From an uncultured Verrucomicrobiota bacterium (GTDB lineage Bacteria > Verrucomicrobiota > Kiritimatiellia > RFP12 > UBA3636), in contig CAMOSH010000009.1 in the NCBI GenBank assembly GCA_946624575.1, forward strand, positions 1 through 46,392: a DNA stretch of 46,392 nucleotides. Direction: 5' to 3'. The translations under genes and the position numbers were made by a program. Positions 25,464 through 34,526 of the stretch are shown here, piece after piece. Each line of letters opens with the position of its first letter. Position 1 is the stretch's first letter. The notes below the pieces were generated by a model. That model was not told the DNA's origin. It made no database searches and was given only the letters and a program-made list of their open reading frames with translations.

Positions 25464-28454
25464 ATGCCCGCGAAATCCAAGAGAGAACCGCCGCTGCGGA
25501 CCGACTTCATCCGCATACGAGGCGCCCGCCAGAACAACTTGCGCTCCGTGGACCTGGACATCCCCGTCGGCGGCTTCACCGTGGTCACGGGACTATCCGG
25601 TTCGGGAAAGAGTTCGCTCGTGTTCGACACCGTCTACGCCGAGGGGCAGCGCCGCTACGTGGAGACGTTCTCGCCGTACGCGCGCCAGTTTCTCGAACGG
25701 CTCCCGCCACCCGTCGTGGACTCCGTGGACGGCATCCCGCCGGCGATCGCGATCCGCCAGAGCAACCCCGTGCGCAATTCCCGCTCCACCGTGGCAACGA
25801 TGACGGAATTCCACGACCACGCAAAGCAGCTCTTCGCGTCGTGCGCGCTCCCGTTCTGCCCAAAATGCGGCAGGGAAATACGTCCGGCCACGCCGGACGG
25901 CGCCGCGCTCGAAACGCTGGCGCGCTTCCCCGAAGGCTCGCGGGTCGTGGTGCGCTTCGAGGTGCCGCTTCCGGAATCGGTCGCGGAAGCGGACGCCGGG
26001 GCGCTGCTCTCGTCGCAGGGATGGTCGCACTACAGGCTGACGGGCGACGGCCGCGTCATGATCGACGCCGACGCCGTGGTTCTCTCGGCAGCCAGGCGCG
26101 CCCGCCTGGCGGAGGCCTTCGAAAACGCATTTTCACGCGGCGGCGGCAGCGCCGCCGTGACGCTTCTTGGCCCCGGGAGGGAGGAGCTGGAATCCGTGGC
26201 GTTCGATTCGAGGCTGCGGTGCCCGGACTGCGGCATCCCGGTTGAAAAGCCGTCGCCGAACCTCTTTTCGTTCAACTCCCCGATCGGGGCGTGTCCGAAA
26301 TGCCGCGGCTTCGGCCGCGTAATCGGCGTCTCCGAGGCGCTCGTCATCCCGAATCCCGCGCTGTCGGTCGGACAGGGGTGCATAAAGCCGTTCCAGACTG
26401 AATCGTTCCGCGAAGTGCAGGAAATGCTCGTGCGCCGCGCGAAGCGGATCGGCTTCCCGCTCGACGTCCCTTGGGCCGACCTCGACCCGGAAAGGCGCAA
26501 ATGGGTCTGGGACGGAGAGACGGACGACTGGGAATCCGGCGAATGGCCCGGAGTCGCGAACTTCTTCAAATGGCTTGAGGGCCGCGCATACAAGCTGCAC
26601 GTGCGCGTCATGCTCTCGCGCTACCGCGAATACGCCCGCTGCCCGGATTGCGGCGGGGCGCGCGTTCGCCCGGCTGCGCTCGACTGGAAACTCGTCGCCG
26701 GCGGCAAGGCTCACACCATAGCATCGCTGCTGTCGCTGACCGTCTCCGACGCGCGGCGATTCCTCGAAGCCTTTCTCTCCGAAACCAAGGCCGGGACGCC
26801 GCGCGGGGACGCCGCGCGCGCGGTCCTCGAAAGCGCAATGCCGAGGCTGGGCTTCCTCGAAGAGGCCGGCGCCGGATACCTGGAGCTCGACCGGCAGTCG
26901 CGGACGCTCTCCGGCGGCGAAGCGCAGCGCATCGCACTCGTGACCGCGCTCGGCTCGAATCTCGTGGGAACGCTTTTCGTACTCGACGAACCGTCAACCG
27001 GACTGCATCCGCGCGACATCGACAGGCTGGTGTCCCTGCTGCGGCGCCTGCGCGACGCCGGCAACACGGTGCTCGTGGTGGAGCACGACCCGGCAGTCAT
27101 ACTTGCCGCTGACCGCGTGGTGGAACTCGGCCCCGGCCCCGGCGAACGCGGCGGCAACGTGGTGTTCGAGGGAACGGTCGCGGAGCTTCTCCGCAGCCCG
27201 GCGTCCGTCTCCGCGCCGTATCTTCGGAAGGAGGCGCGCGTCGCGACGCCGGCCGCGCGAAGCCGGAAACGCGGCACGGCCGCCATCGCGGCCGCCGAAA
27301 GCCCGGAGGAAATCGCCGAGCAGTCAGGATTTCTCGCGGCCGCCGAACCGGCATCGCCCACGATCGCCGGCACCGCAACGGCGGCAAAGACCGCCGCGGC
27401 GAAGACTGCGGTTGAGGGGCGGACTCTCAGGTTGCTTGGCGCATCGGAGCACAATCTTGCTGGAATCGACGTCGAGATTCCGCTGGGCCGCCTCGTAGTC
27501 GTCACCGGCGTCTCCGGATCCGGCAAGTCCACGCTCGTGTGCGACACTCTGCACCCAGCAGTGCGGCGCGCCCTCGGGCTGCCGGCGCCGGAATGCGGGG
27601 CATTTCGCGAACTGAAAGGCGCCGAGGCGCTCGGAGGCGTGGAACTCGTGGACCAGACTCCGATCGGCAAGAGCGCCAGGTCCACGCCCGCAAGCTTCAC
27701 GGGCGCGTTCGACGAAATCCGCAAGGCGTTCGCCTCGCTGCCGGAGGCCAAGGCTCGCGGCATAGGCATCGGCGACTTCAGCTTCAACTCCGGGCTCGGC
27801 CGCTGCCCGGTCTGCGAAGGCTCGGGGTTCGAACACGTCGAAATGCAGTTCCTCTCCGACGTCTACCTGCCGTGCGAGGCTTGCGGAGGCTCGCGGTACC
27901 GTCCGGAAACGCTCACGGTCAGGATTCCATGTCCCGACACCGGACGCGAACTTTCCATAGCGGACGCGCTGAACCTGACTGTCACGGAGGCGCTTGCGGC
28001 ATTCAGGGGCTACCCCGGAATCATCGCCGGTCTGGCGCCGCTGGCCGATTCGGGCCTTGGCTACCTACGGCTCGGCCAACCCGTGCCGACGCTTTCGGGC
28101 GGCGAGACCCAGCGTCTAAAACTGGCTGGATTCCTAGCGTCGCTGGACGCTAAGCAGGCCGCAGCCAACGAACTTCTAATGTTCGACGAACCCACGACGG
28201 GACTGCATTTCCGTGACGTCGAAGTGCTGCTTGGAGTGTTGCGACGGCTTGTAGGACGCGGCCATTCAATCGTCGTTGTCGAACACAATCTACAGGTCAT
28301 GCGCGCCGCCGACTGGATCATCGACCTCGGCCCCGAAGGCGGCGCCGGCGGCGGCAGGCTGGTCGCCGCCGGACCGCCGGCGCTCTTCGAAAGCGGCGCC
28401 GTCGCGGGGGCGACGGCCGACGCACTGTGCGGCCGGCGCCAGCATCCCGCCTAA
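25464..28454 (+). CDS. uvrA: UvrA family excinuclease ATPase
   Basis: DNA-damage recognition ATPase of nucleotide excision repair. A 996-residue protein from ATG 25464; the frame stays open upstream but overlaps the CPBP gene. The first ATPase has GLSGSGKSSL, the RRYVETFSPYARQFLE segment, TLSGGEAQRIAL and VLDEPSTGLHPRD. The second has GVSGSGKSTL, PIGKSARSTPASFTG, TLSGGETQRLKL and MFDEPTTGLH. Zinc-finger Cys pairs are at CPKCGREI, CPDCGIPV with CPKCRGFG, CPDCGGAR, and CPVCEGSG with CEACGGSR. The UvrB-interacting region is shorter than in E. coli. A ~60-residue Ala-rich linker (residues ~588-650) separates the halves, so it may belong to a divergent UvrA subclass. Confidence 0.92.
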   Translation: MPAKSKREPPLRTDFIRIRGARQNNLRSVDLDIPVGGFTVVTGLSGSGKSSLVFDTVYAEGQRRYVETFSPYARQFLERLPPPVVDSVDGIPPAIAIRQSNPVRNSRSTVATMTEFHDHAKQLFASCALPFCPKCGREIRPATPDGAALETLARFPEGSRVVVRFEVPLPESVAEADAGALLSSQGWSHYRLTGDGRVMIDADAVVLSAARRARLAEAFENAFSRGGGSAAVTLLGPGREELESVAFDSRLRCPDCGIPVEKPSPNLFSFNSPIGACPKCRGFGRVIGVSEALVIPNPALSVGQGCIKPFQTESFREVQEMLVRRAKRIGFPLDVPWADLDPERRKWVWDGETDDWESGEWPGVANFFKWLEGRAYKLHVRVMLSRYREYARCPDCGGARVRPAALDWKLVAGGKAHTIASLLSLTVSDARRFLEAFLSETKAGTPRGDAARAVLESAMPRLGFLEEAGAGYLELDRQSRTLSGGEAQRIALVTALGSNLVGTLFVLDEPSTGLHPRDIDRLVSLLRRLRDAGNTVLVVEHDPAVILAADRVVELGPGPGERGGNVVFEGTVAELLRSPASVSAPYLRKEARVATPAARSRKRGTAAIAAAESPEEIAEQSGFLAAAEPASPTIAGTATAAKTAAAKTAVEGRTLRLLGASEHNLAGIDVEIPLGRLVVVTGVSGSGKSTLVCDTLHPAVRRALGLPAPECGAFRELKGAEALGGVELVDQTPIGKSARSTPASFTGAFDEIRKAFASLPEAKARGIGIGDFSFNSGLGRCPVCEGSGFEHVEMQFLSDVYLPCEACGGSRYRPETLTVRIPCPDTGRELSIADALNLTVTEALAAFRGYPGIIAGLAPLADSGLGYLRLGQPVPTLSGGETQRLKLAGFLASLDAKQAAANELLMFDEPTTGLHFRDVEVLLGVLRRLVGRGHSIVVVEHNLQVMRAADWIIDLGPEGGAGGGRLVAAGPPALFESGAVAGATADALCGRRQHPA

Positions 28455-28496
28455 GCTGGCCCTGCGGACATTGCCATGGATTTTTCGGACGAGGTT

Positions 28497-29267
28497 CTAG
28501 AATTCCCAGTCCGAACGCCCGGAAAATGGATCTGACTGCGGTTCGGGACTCGCGTAGCGGCGCGACTCGCGATCCAGTTCGGCGACCGGCTCCATTCGGG
28601 AAGAAGGCGCCGGCTCGGGCACGGATTCAATCGCCGCCGGCGCGGGCTCCGGCACGGGCACGGATTCCGCCGCCGGCGCGGGCTCCGGCGCGGGCGCTGA
28701 CTTGGCGACGAGAGCCCATTCCACCACCTCGAATCGGTCAGCCACCAAAAGCACGGCCCGGACTCCGGCCGAATCAAGCCCGTTCAGGAACGCGCGCAAA
28801 AACGAGCGCATGGCGGCGGACGGCTCCTCCTTCGGAACTATCGCCGGGCGGCCGCCGACCGTGAAGAAAAGTCCTAGCGCACCGTCTTCCACCGGCCGCG
28901 CGTCAAGGACGGTCTTGAGTTCAGCCCACGACGTCGCAACGCTCCGCTCGCCGCATGGCGCAAAGCGCACGACTCCGTCCGCGGCAGCCTGGAACGCACC
29001 CGGAACGACGGAAAAGGCAACGTTCCGGGACGAAACGTCGGCGTCCACCCAGGCGGCCACTATGGTCTGGCCCTCCTGTATGGCGGCGGCGGGAATAGCG
29101 CGCGCCGAGGTGTCGATCGGCGACCAAGGCGCGGAGGCAAACGGATTGCCGGCGAACCGGGCCTTGGGTCCGGCGCATCCGGCGACCAGCAGCGCCTGCG
29201 CCGCACACACCGCGGCCAGCGCCGCGCAAAGTCCACGCTTTTTCCCTGTCATGTCGTCGGTTTTCAT
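28497..29267 (-). CDS. putative lipoprotein with Pro/Glu/Ala-rich tail
   Basis: A 256-residue protein from ATG 29267. The basic N-terminus TGKKRGLC and a hydrophobic stretch lead to the lipobox LLVAGC (Cys near residue 31), so it is probably lipid-anchored to a membrane. Residues ~45-175 form one domain I do not recognise, with TIVAAWVDADVSSRNVAF, a single Cys in FAPCGERS, and LNGLDSAGVRAVLLVADRFE. The last ~75 residues are a PEPAPAAESVP-type repeat and an acidic end. It starts 22 bases after the PSP1-domain gene and ends 42 bases from uvrA, convergent, without an obvious terminator. Confidence 0.78.
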   Translation of the reverse strand: MKTDDMTGKKRGLCAALAAVCAAQALLVAGCAGPKARFAGNPFASAPWSPIDTSARAIPAAAIQEGQTIVAAWVDADVSSRNVAFSVVPGAFQAAADGVVRFAPCGERSVATSWAELKTVLDARPVEDGALGLFFTVGGRPAIVPKEEPSAAMRSFLRAFLNGLDSAGVRAVLLVADRFEVVEWALVAKSAPAPEPAPAAESVPVPEPAPAAIESVPEPAPSSRMEPVAELDRESRRYASPEPQSDPFSGRSDWEF

Positions 29268-29289
29268 TTTGAAGTTGTCGGTTAGTGGG

Positions 29290-29901
29290 TCATTGAAAGT
29301 CCAGGCAGCAGCACGGACGATTGCAGATTCCGACGGCGGTGTCGCGGGAACGGGCCTTGGCCAAAAGGCTGTCCTCGGGATGGGCGATTCCAAGCGCGCA
29401 GCACAGGGGCCTGCCGCAGGAACCGACGCCGCCGGTCTCCGCCGCGATCTGGCGCGTCGGTTCCAGCCGTATGTCGAGAGCGCAGCGCAAATCGTCCGCC
29501 AGCATCTGGCGAAGCTCGCGCACGTCGGTCCGGGACTGGGGCGAAACGCGCAACACGAGCCGCTCGCGCCGCATCGACCAGCGCAGGCGCAGCACCGCGG
29601 GATCGCGCGTGTTCGCGACGAACCAGTCTAGGACCTTTTGCCTCACCGCGACCAGAGCCTCCGCGTTGCCGATCGCGCGTGCAGCCTCGGCGCGCGTCGC
29701 GAACGACACGAATTCGCACGGTTCGGAAGCAGGCGGCGGCACTTCGCGCTCCTCGACCCGGACAAAGCGCGCCGGATCGAGGAACCCGTCCTGCGAGCGA
29801 ACAATGCACAGCAGTCCTGGGGCAGGAGGATTCTTGAACGGAACCTGCGCGGCATGGGCCCGCGATCCGTCGTCAAGATTGAGTATCACGTAAAGCGACA
29901 T
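29290..29901 (-). CDS. PSP1 domain protein (RicT/YaaT-like)
   Basis: A 203-residue protein from ATG 29901 (MSLYVILNLDDG). A TTG at 29934 overlapping purN is less likely. The C-terminal half is the PSP1 domain: RERLVLRVSPQSRTDVRELRQML, then the hallmark ETGGVGSCGRPLCC, and a further Cys cluster ICNRPCCCLDF at the end. In Bacillus, RicT (YaaT) joins RicA and RicF in an iron-sulfur complex affecting RNA processing. The role outside Firmicutes is poorly known. The cysteines here could hold a cluster. It is 25 bases after purN in the same direction. Confidence 0.85.
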   Translation of the reverse strand: MSLYVILNLDDGSRAHAAQVPFKNPPAPGLLCIVRSQDGFLDPARFVRVEEREVPPPASEPCEFVSFATRAEAARAIGNAEALVAVRQKVLDWFVANTRDPAVLRLRWSMRRERLVLRVSPQSRTDVRELRQMLADDLRCALDIRLEPTRQIAAETGGVGSCGRPLCCALGIAHPEDSLLAKARSRDTAVGICNRPCCCLDFQ

Positions 29902-29926
29902 CGCCCCGAATTTCCGCAAAACACCG

Positions 29927-30580
29927 TCAGCCAACGATTTTCACGCGCCTGCCGCAAATGCGGAGACGCCCCGCCGCCAGCAACCTCAACGCCTCGGGAT
30001 ACGCAAGGTGCTCCTGCTCCTGGATCCGGGCGTGCAGGGTCTCCGGGGTGTCGCCGTCGAGCACCGGCACGGCACGCTGCACGATGATCGGACCGGTGTC
30101 GGTGCCGGCGTCGACGAAATGCACGGTGACTCCGGCAACCTTGGCTCCATAGTCGAGGGCCTGCTTCCAGGCTGCCACGCCGGGAAACGCTGGCAGCAGC
30201 GCCGGGTGGATGTTGAGAACGCGCCAGGGAAAAGCCGAAAGCAGCCCGCGCTTGACGATGCGCATGAAGCCGGCGAGAACGACCACCTGCGCCCCGCTTT
30301 CGCGCAACCGCGCGACATACCTGTCCTCCGCGGCACCCTCTAGCTTCGTCTTCCAGGGCGCCGGATCTATCCATTCGGCGGGAACGCCGGCCGCGCGCGC
30401 CCTGTCGAGGATTTTCGCGCCGGGCACGTCGGATATGCAACACGTCACGCGGGCGTCGAGGAATCCAGACGCAATGGCGTCGAGGATGGACTGCATGTTG
30501 GTGCCGGAACCGGATCCGAGCACTCCTATGCGCAGGGGTTGGGACTGCGGGGCGAAAGGGACTATCTCTTCTTCTTGCAT
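29927..30580 (-). CDS. purN: phosphoribosylglycinamide formyltransferase
   Basis: Transfers the formyl group from 10-formyl-THF to GAR in purine synthesis. A 217-residue protein from ATG 30580; a GTG at 30601 is possible. Motifs are IGVLGSGSGTNMQSIL (phosphoribosyl binding), VVVLAGFMRIV, catalytic VLNIHPALLPAFPG with Asn and His, and GVTVHFVDAGTDTGPII with the catalytic Asp. The protein looks complete. The remnant antitoxin frame upstream runs 19 bases into the start of this gene. Confidence 0.94.
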   Translation of the reverse strand: MQEEEIVPFAPQSQPLRIGVLGSGSGTNMQSILDAIASGFLDARVTCCISDVPGAKILDRARAAGVPAEWIDPAPWKTKLEGAAEDRYVARLRESGAQVVVLAGFMRIVKRGLLSAFPWRVLNIHPALLPAFPGVAAWKQALDYGAKVAGVTVHFVDAGTDTGPIIVQRAVPVLDGDTPETLHARIQEQEHLAYPEALRLLAAGRLRICGRRVKIVG

Positions 30581-30882
30581 TGCGAACGACGCGGCGCGCA
30601 CCGCGGCGCGTCGGGGAGAATTCTACCACAATCCCCCGTTCCCGAAAAGGTGGCGCGAATTGGCCCGGCGCCACTCGCCTGGCACGAGGCCGATGCGACG
30701 TCGAAGGACGAGCGACAGACATCCTTGACAAGAAGGAACGGCAGTCCTCCGACGTTGATCAACCATTGCAGAAAGGCGTTAAACGCCTCGGTCATCGTGA
30801 GTCCGCAGTCCGCGAACACCCGCTCGGCTTCATCCCGGATTCCGGGACTTACGCGAAATTGCACCGTGGCGGTTTTTGTGGG
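30562..30882 (-). pseudogene. RelB/DinJ-type antitoxin remnant
   Basis: On the minus strand the frame reads TKTATVQFRVSPGIRDEAER, then a GLTMTEAFNAFLQWL helix and GGLPF. This is the ribbon-helix-helix pattern of RelB/DinJ antitoxins. The expected ATG before TKTATVQF is CCC (30880-30882), preceded by a good AAAGGA site. The only start left is a GTG at 30864, which would cut the beta strand. After GGLPF (about 30736) the frame loses similarity and runs into purN. No toxin gene follows. The upstream TTGACA (30952-30957) with a weak TGTCAT -10 could be the old promoter. It may alternatively be a short active orphan using a rare start. Confidence 0.6.
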
Positions 30883-30961
30883 GCGTCTTTCCTTTGTGAC
30901 CTTGTCTTGCTACTGCGGGCCGGAATGACATGACAATGAATGTATGTGAGATGTCAATCAA

Positions 30962-33900
30962 TCATTCGCCGCGGACGACCTCGAAGTAGATCGTGCGCGC
31001 GGATTTCGGGATTGTAAAGCTGCCGTCGGGGTTCACGGGAAGTTCATCCCGGCGCTCGCCCGTTCGGGTCGATAGCGCATAGACCTTCATCGGTCCCGGC
31101 GAGGACGGAAACGACAGCGTCGCCTCCAGCGGTTCGGCCAGCACGGCGCGGCTCTTCTCCCAGCCGGGATCGACGATGGTGCGCCCCTGGATCACCGCCG
31201 CCTCGTTGCGCGAGTTGCCGACGAGGCAGACGAGGACGCGCCTCGCCCGCTCGACGGGCGTCGGCTCGGCGTCGAGGCTGGTGAGGGTGAGCGCGGCGAA
31301 GGTCTCCGGCGAGCGGACTTCGACGCCGGAGAGCGCTCGCCCGCCCCGCCCCATCGACGAGAGGTCGCCGACGGCGAACTTGCTGCGCGGCGTGTCCAGC
31401 AGGAACAGTCCGTCGCCAACGAACTTCCTCAGTTCGCCCGTGTCGCTTGCGAGGACGCCGTCCTCGACGCCTCCGACGCCAAGGCTCTTCGCGACGGCCT
31501 TGATTTCGTCCCACTCGCCGAGTCCCGGCTCGCGCTTCATCGGCCAGCGGGTTTCGTCCGGCTCGTCCGCGATTTCCGTGTAAACCCGGCCGAACAGGAA
31601 CATCCACGAGAGCTGCATCTGCCGCATCCGGAACGGATTGCCCATCTTCAGCAGCTCGTCCCGCGTGTGGCGCACGGTGATGACGTTCCCGGACGGGCGG
31701 ATGTCGCCGCGGCGGAAGGCGATCGCGCAGGGGACGGCAAGCCCCCACGTGCTCGGGTCCATCCCCGCGCCGCACGCGAAAATGCCCTCCAGCCCCCAGG
31801 TCCGGAAATGCTCCCAGTCGCCCCAGGTCATGGGCCCCTCGAAGGCGTAGAAGAGCGACATGTCCCATCCCTGGAGCGCCATCATCGCCGTGGTGAACGG
31901 CAGCCCCTCCGAGCGGTAGTCGTTCGGGTAGCAGAAGTTCCACTCTCCGAAGCAGTAGGGCTTGCCGGCGGGACGCGTCCAGGTCTGACCGAGGAACGGG
32001 ATGCCAGGCGAGGAGGTCCGCACGGCCGAGGCGTTGTCGTAGGGCGCGTTGAAGTAGGCGGGCACGTGCCCGACGTAGCCGTGGAGCCCGGCGAAGTCCA
32101 TGCCGTCGTCGATGGCGGTCGCCGCGTAGGCGTGCTGGACGATGTTGTTGCCGGTGACAAGCCCGCGGTAGCCGAGTTCGTCCCGCAGGAACGCGCGCTG
32201 CGCCTGCTGGTATTCGCGCTGGACGTCGGTCGCGAACCGGAGCCGGTCGGGATTGCCGACGTCGTCCGCGAGGGACTTGACCTCCGGGCGGCCCCGCGCC
32301 GCGTTCCACGCCCGCCACTGCCGGTCGAGCTCGTCGTAGAACTCCGGGTCGAGCATCTGGCACGGATTGCCGTTCATGACGGTGCAGAGGTCGGCCTCGT
32401 TCAGGATCTCGATGCAGGCGACCGTCGGGTCCTCGGCGTAGGAAAGCCCGGTATAGGGGTTTACGTGCCCGAAGAGCGCCCGCGCGTAGTCGCGCTCGCG
32501 CTCCCGGAACGCCGGCATGAACACCGGCGCCCAGTGGAGCCCCCTCCTGTAGGGCCACCGCCCGGCAAGCTCCGGAAAGGCAAGCTCGTCCTCCCAGTCG
32601 ATGTAAACGTAGATGCCGGACTTCTTCAGAACGGACACGAACCAGTCCATCCGGTCCTGGAGCTCGGGCAGGAACAGGCCGTCCCTGCCCATCTGGCGCC
32701 CCGGGTGGCAGCCGAACTTGTGGAACCGCACCATGTTGACGCCCTGCCGCTTGAGGTTGTCGGCGATTCCCTGCGCCAGGTCCTTCGGCGGCGACGAGGC
32801 GTTGGCGGCGAAGTTGACGCCCCAGACCGCCACCCGCTCACCGGGACGCCGCTCGAACTCGAGATGGTCCCCGACCGCGACGAGCCGCCCCCAGTCGCCG
32901 CAGGCGTGGCGGTCGAACGCCGCTTCCGACGCCGCCAGCGCGGCGGAGGCGTCGAGGGCCGTCCCCGCGGCGATCGTCTTTCCGGGCCCGCCCCACGAAA
33001 GCCCGCATGGATACCACGACGACGTATCGACGTCGTTGCGCGGCTTGTTCCGGAAGAGATCCTCCAACGCGCGGAACTGCCGGTCCGTGATCCGTTCCGC
33101 ATCGAGCGCTGTCACGCCCAGCACCATCGGGACGGCGCCGCCCTCCGGGTTGCCGATCGCCTTCACCCACGCGACCGTCTTCTCCGGCGACGGGTTCACC
33201 CAGCGGCTGTGGTGGAGCGCGAGCGAGGACGAGCTGTTCGCGCCCTCCCACGCGACGTAGCCGCGCGTCGGCTCGACGACGCCGTGCCAGTTGTTCACGT
33301 CCTCGCCCGTAATGACGGGGATTTCCGCGATCGAGCCGTCCGCATACCCCACGCGATACCGGAACGCGACGGAGCCGGGCGCACCGGCCCAGGCGACGGC
33401 GTGGAGGAAGTCGAGGCGGCGGATTTTCGCCCCGACGGGAATCTCGCCGGACTCCGCCGGGAAATACGTGCGCTCCCCGCCGGCAAGGACGATCGCGCGC
33501 GGTGCGACCCGGAGCGGCACGAAGCGGCTCCGCAGCTCCGCGCCGCCGGCGAGCGCCGAGAGGTCGTTGCGCCCCTGGTCGGTCCATCCGCCCTTGCGGT
33601 CGCCGTCGGTTTCGTCCGTTAGCCCCGTGTTCGCCGCGGCGGCGACGTCCAAGACGCGGAAGGCGCGGTGCGCGGCCTTCGTCCCCTTGAAGTTCATCGA
33701 CACCCTCCCCTTCCACGGCACAAGGCCCGTGTAGGGGACGCGGCAGCGGAATCGGAACCGGCCCGACCATTCGGCCGCGCGGAAATCCTCGAAGCACCAC
33801 TCGCCGTCGCTCCCCGCCACGGACGCCTCGATGCCGCCGAACAGGCCGCTCAGGCGGAAGACGCCGTCGGCGCCGGGACGCCGTGGCGGCTGCGGCGGCA

Positions 33901-34300
33901 GGTCGTCGAACGACTCGGGCGGCACCTCGATGCAGAGGTCGGCGACGGCCTCCTCGCCGCACGGCTTGAGATCAAGCGCCCATGTGACGGTGGACGAGCC
34001 GTCGCCCTGCGGTTCGAGGAACTTCTCGACTTCGACGAACCGCCCCCTCCACGACGCGCGCTGCCCCATCGCGTAGAGCTCGACCGACATGGGCACGTCG
34101 GTGTTCTCGATCTGCCGCGCGTAGTCCGGCGTTGAAATGGCGAGGATGTCGTTCCCGACCGTCAGCTTCCCGCCCTGCGAGAACTCCACGCGCCCGACTG
34201 CGGAAAACGCCGTCGACGCCGGCGCGTCCGCCGCATCGGCGGCGGACATGAAACGAGTGAGGATGGCAACGGCGACTGCGGCCCAAACGGATTTGCACAT
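30962..34300 (-). CDS. large secreted clan GH-A glycoside hydrolase
   Basis: A 1112-residue protein from ATG 34300, six bases after AAGGTG; a GTG at 34309 is the longer alternative. A signal peptide covers about residues 1-24 (ends MSAADA), so it is exported. Residues ~30-500 are a beta-rich accessory region. A TIM barrel follows from VAVWGVNFAAN, with GVNMVRFHKFG, the acid/base Glu635 in EILNEAD, GLHGYVGH, and the nucleophile Glu786 in CFGEWNF. The Asn-Glu and second Glu positions fit GH5/GH-A enzymes. The C-terminal ~200 residues look beta-sandwich-like. The substrate is unknown. It lies opposite the glycan-use operon and probably acts on the same polymer. Confidence 0.85.
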   Translation of the reverse strand: MCKSVWAAVAVAILTRFMSAADAADAPASTAFSAVGRVEFSQGGKLTVGNDILAISTPDYARQIENTDVPMSVELYAMGQRASWRGRFVEVEKFLEPQGDGSSTVTWALDLKPCGEEAVADLCIEVPPESFDDLPPQPPRRPGADGVFRLSGLFGGIEASVAGSDGEWCFEDFRAAEWSGRFRFRCRVPYTGLVPWKGRVSMNFKGTKAAHRAFRVLDVAAAANTGLTDETDGDRKGGWTDQGRNDLSALAGGAELRSRFVPLRVAPRAIVLAGGERTYFPAESGEIPVGAKIRRLDFLHAVAWAGAPGSVAFRYRVGYADGSIAEIPVITGEDVNNWHGVVEPTRGYVAWEGANSSSSLALHHSRWVNPSPEKTVAWVKAIGNPEGGAVPMVLGVTALDAERITDRQFRALEDLFRNKPRNDVDTSSWYPCGLSWGGPGKTIAAGTALDASAALAASEAAFDRHACGDWGRLVAVGDHLEFERRPGERVAVWGVNFAANASSPPKDLAQGIADNLKRQGVNMVRFHKFGCHPGRQMGRDGLFLPELQDRMDWFVSVLKKSGIYVYIDWEDELAFPELAGRWPYRRGLHWAPVFMPAFRERERDYARALFGHVNPYTGLSYAEDPTVACIEILNEADLCTVMNGNPCQMLDPEFYDELDRQWRAWNAARGRPEVKSLADDVGNPDRLRFATDVQREYQQAQRAFLRDELGYRGLVTGNNIVQHAYAATAIDDGMDFAGLHGYVGHVPAYFNAPYDNASAVRTSSPGIPFLGQTWTRPAGKPYCFGEWNFCYPNDYRSEGLPFTTAMMALQGWDMSLFYAFEGPMTWGDWEHFRTWGLEGIFACGAGMDPSTWGLAVPCAIAFRRGDIRPSGNVITVRHTRDELLKMGNPFRMRQMQLSWMFLFGRVYTEIADEPDETRWPMKREPGLGEWDEIKAVAKSLGVGGVEDGVLASDTGELRKFVGDGLFLLDTPRSKFAVGDLSSMGRGGRALSGVEVRSPETFAALTLTSLDAEPTPVERARRVLVCLVGNSRNEAAVIQGRTIVDPGWEKSRAVLAEPLEATLSFPSSPGPMKVYALSTRTGERRDELPVNPDGSFTIPKSARTIYFEVVRGE

Positions 34301-34526
34301 GGATGACACCTTGGCGTTGACGCGTTCATGATACCACGACGCCCATGCCTGACACGAACTTTTTGAATAAAAATTGATGTCACTACCGCATCAGGGAATC
34401 GCGGCCGCCGCCCCCCCGGCTTGTCCGAAAATGACATGGGTTCGCCCCGTTCCTGACATTCCGCCCCGCCGCGCGATGCGCTAGGATGCCCGGCGTCGTT
34501 TTCCCCGCCGCCGCCGTGGCGGTTGG
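34301..34526. other. intergenic region upstream of the large hydrolase
   Basis: No gene is visible. On the minus strand a -10-like TATCAT (34328-34333) lies about 28 bases before the hydrolase start, with no convincing -35 box, so an activator may be needed. The segment 34358-34382 is AT-rich against a GC-rich background. No clear terminator for the ATPase ending at 34527 was seen. Confidence 0.4.
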
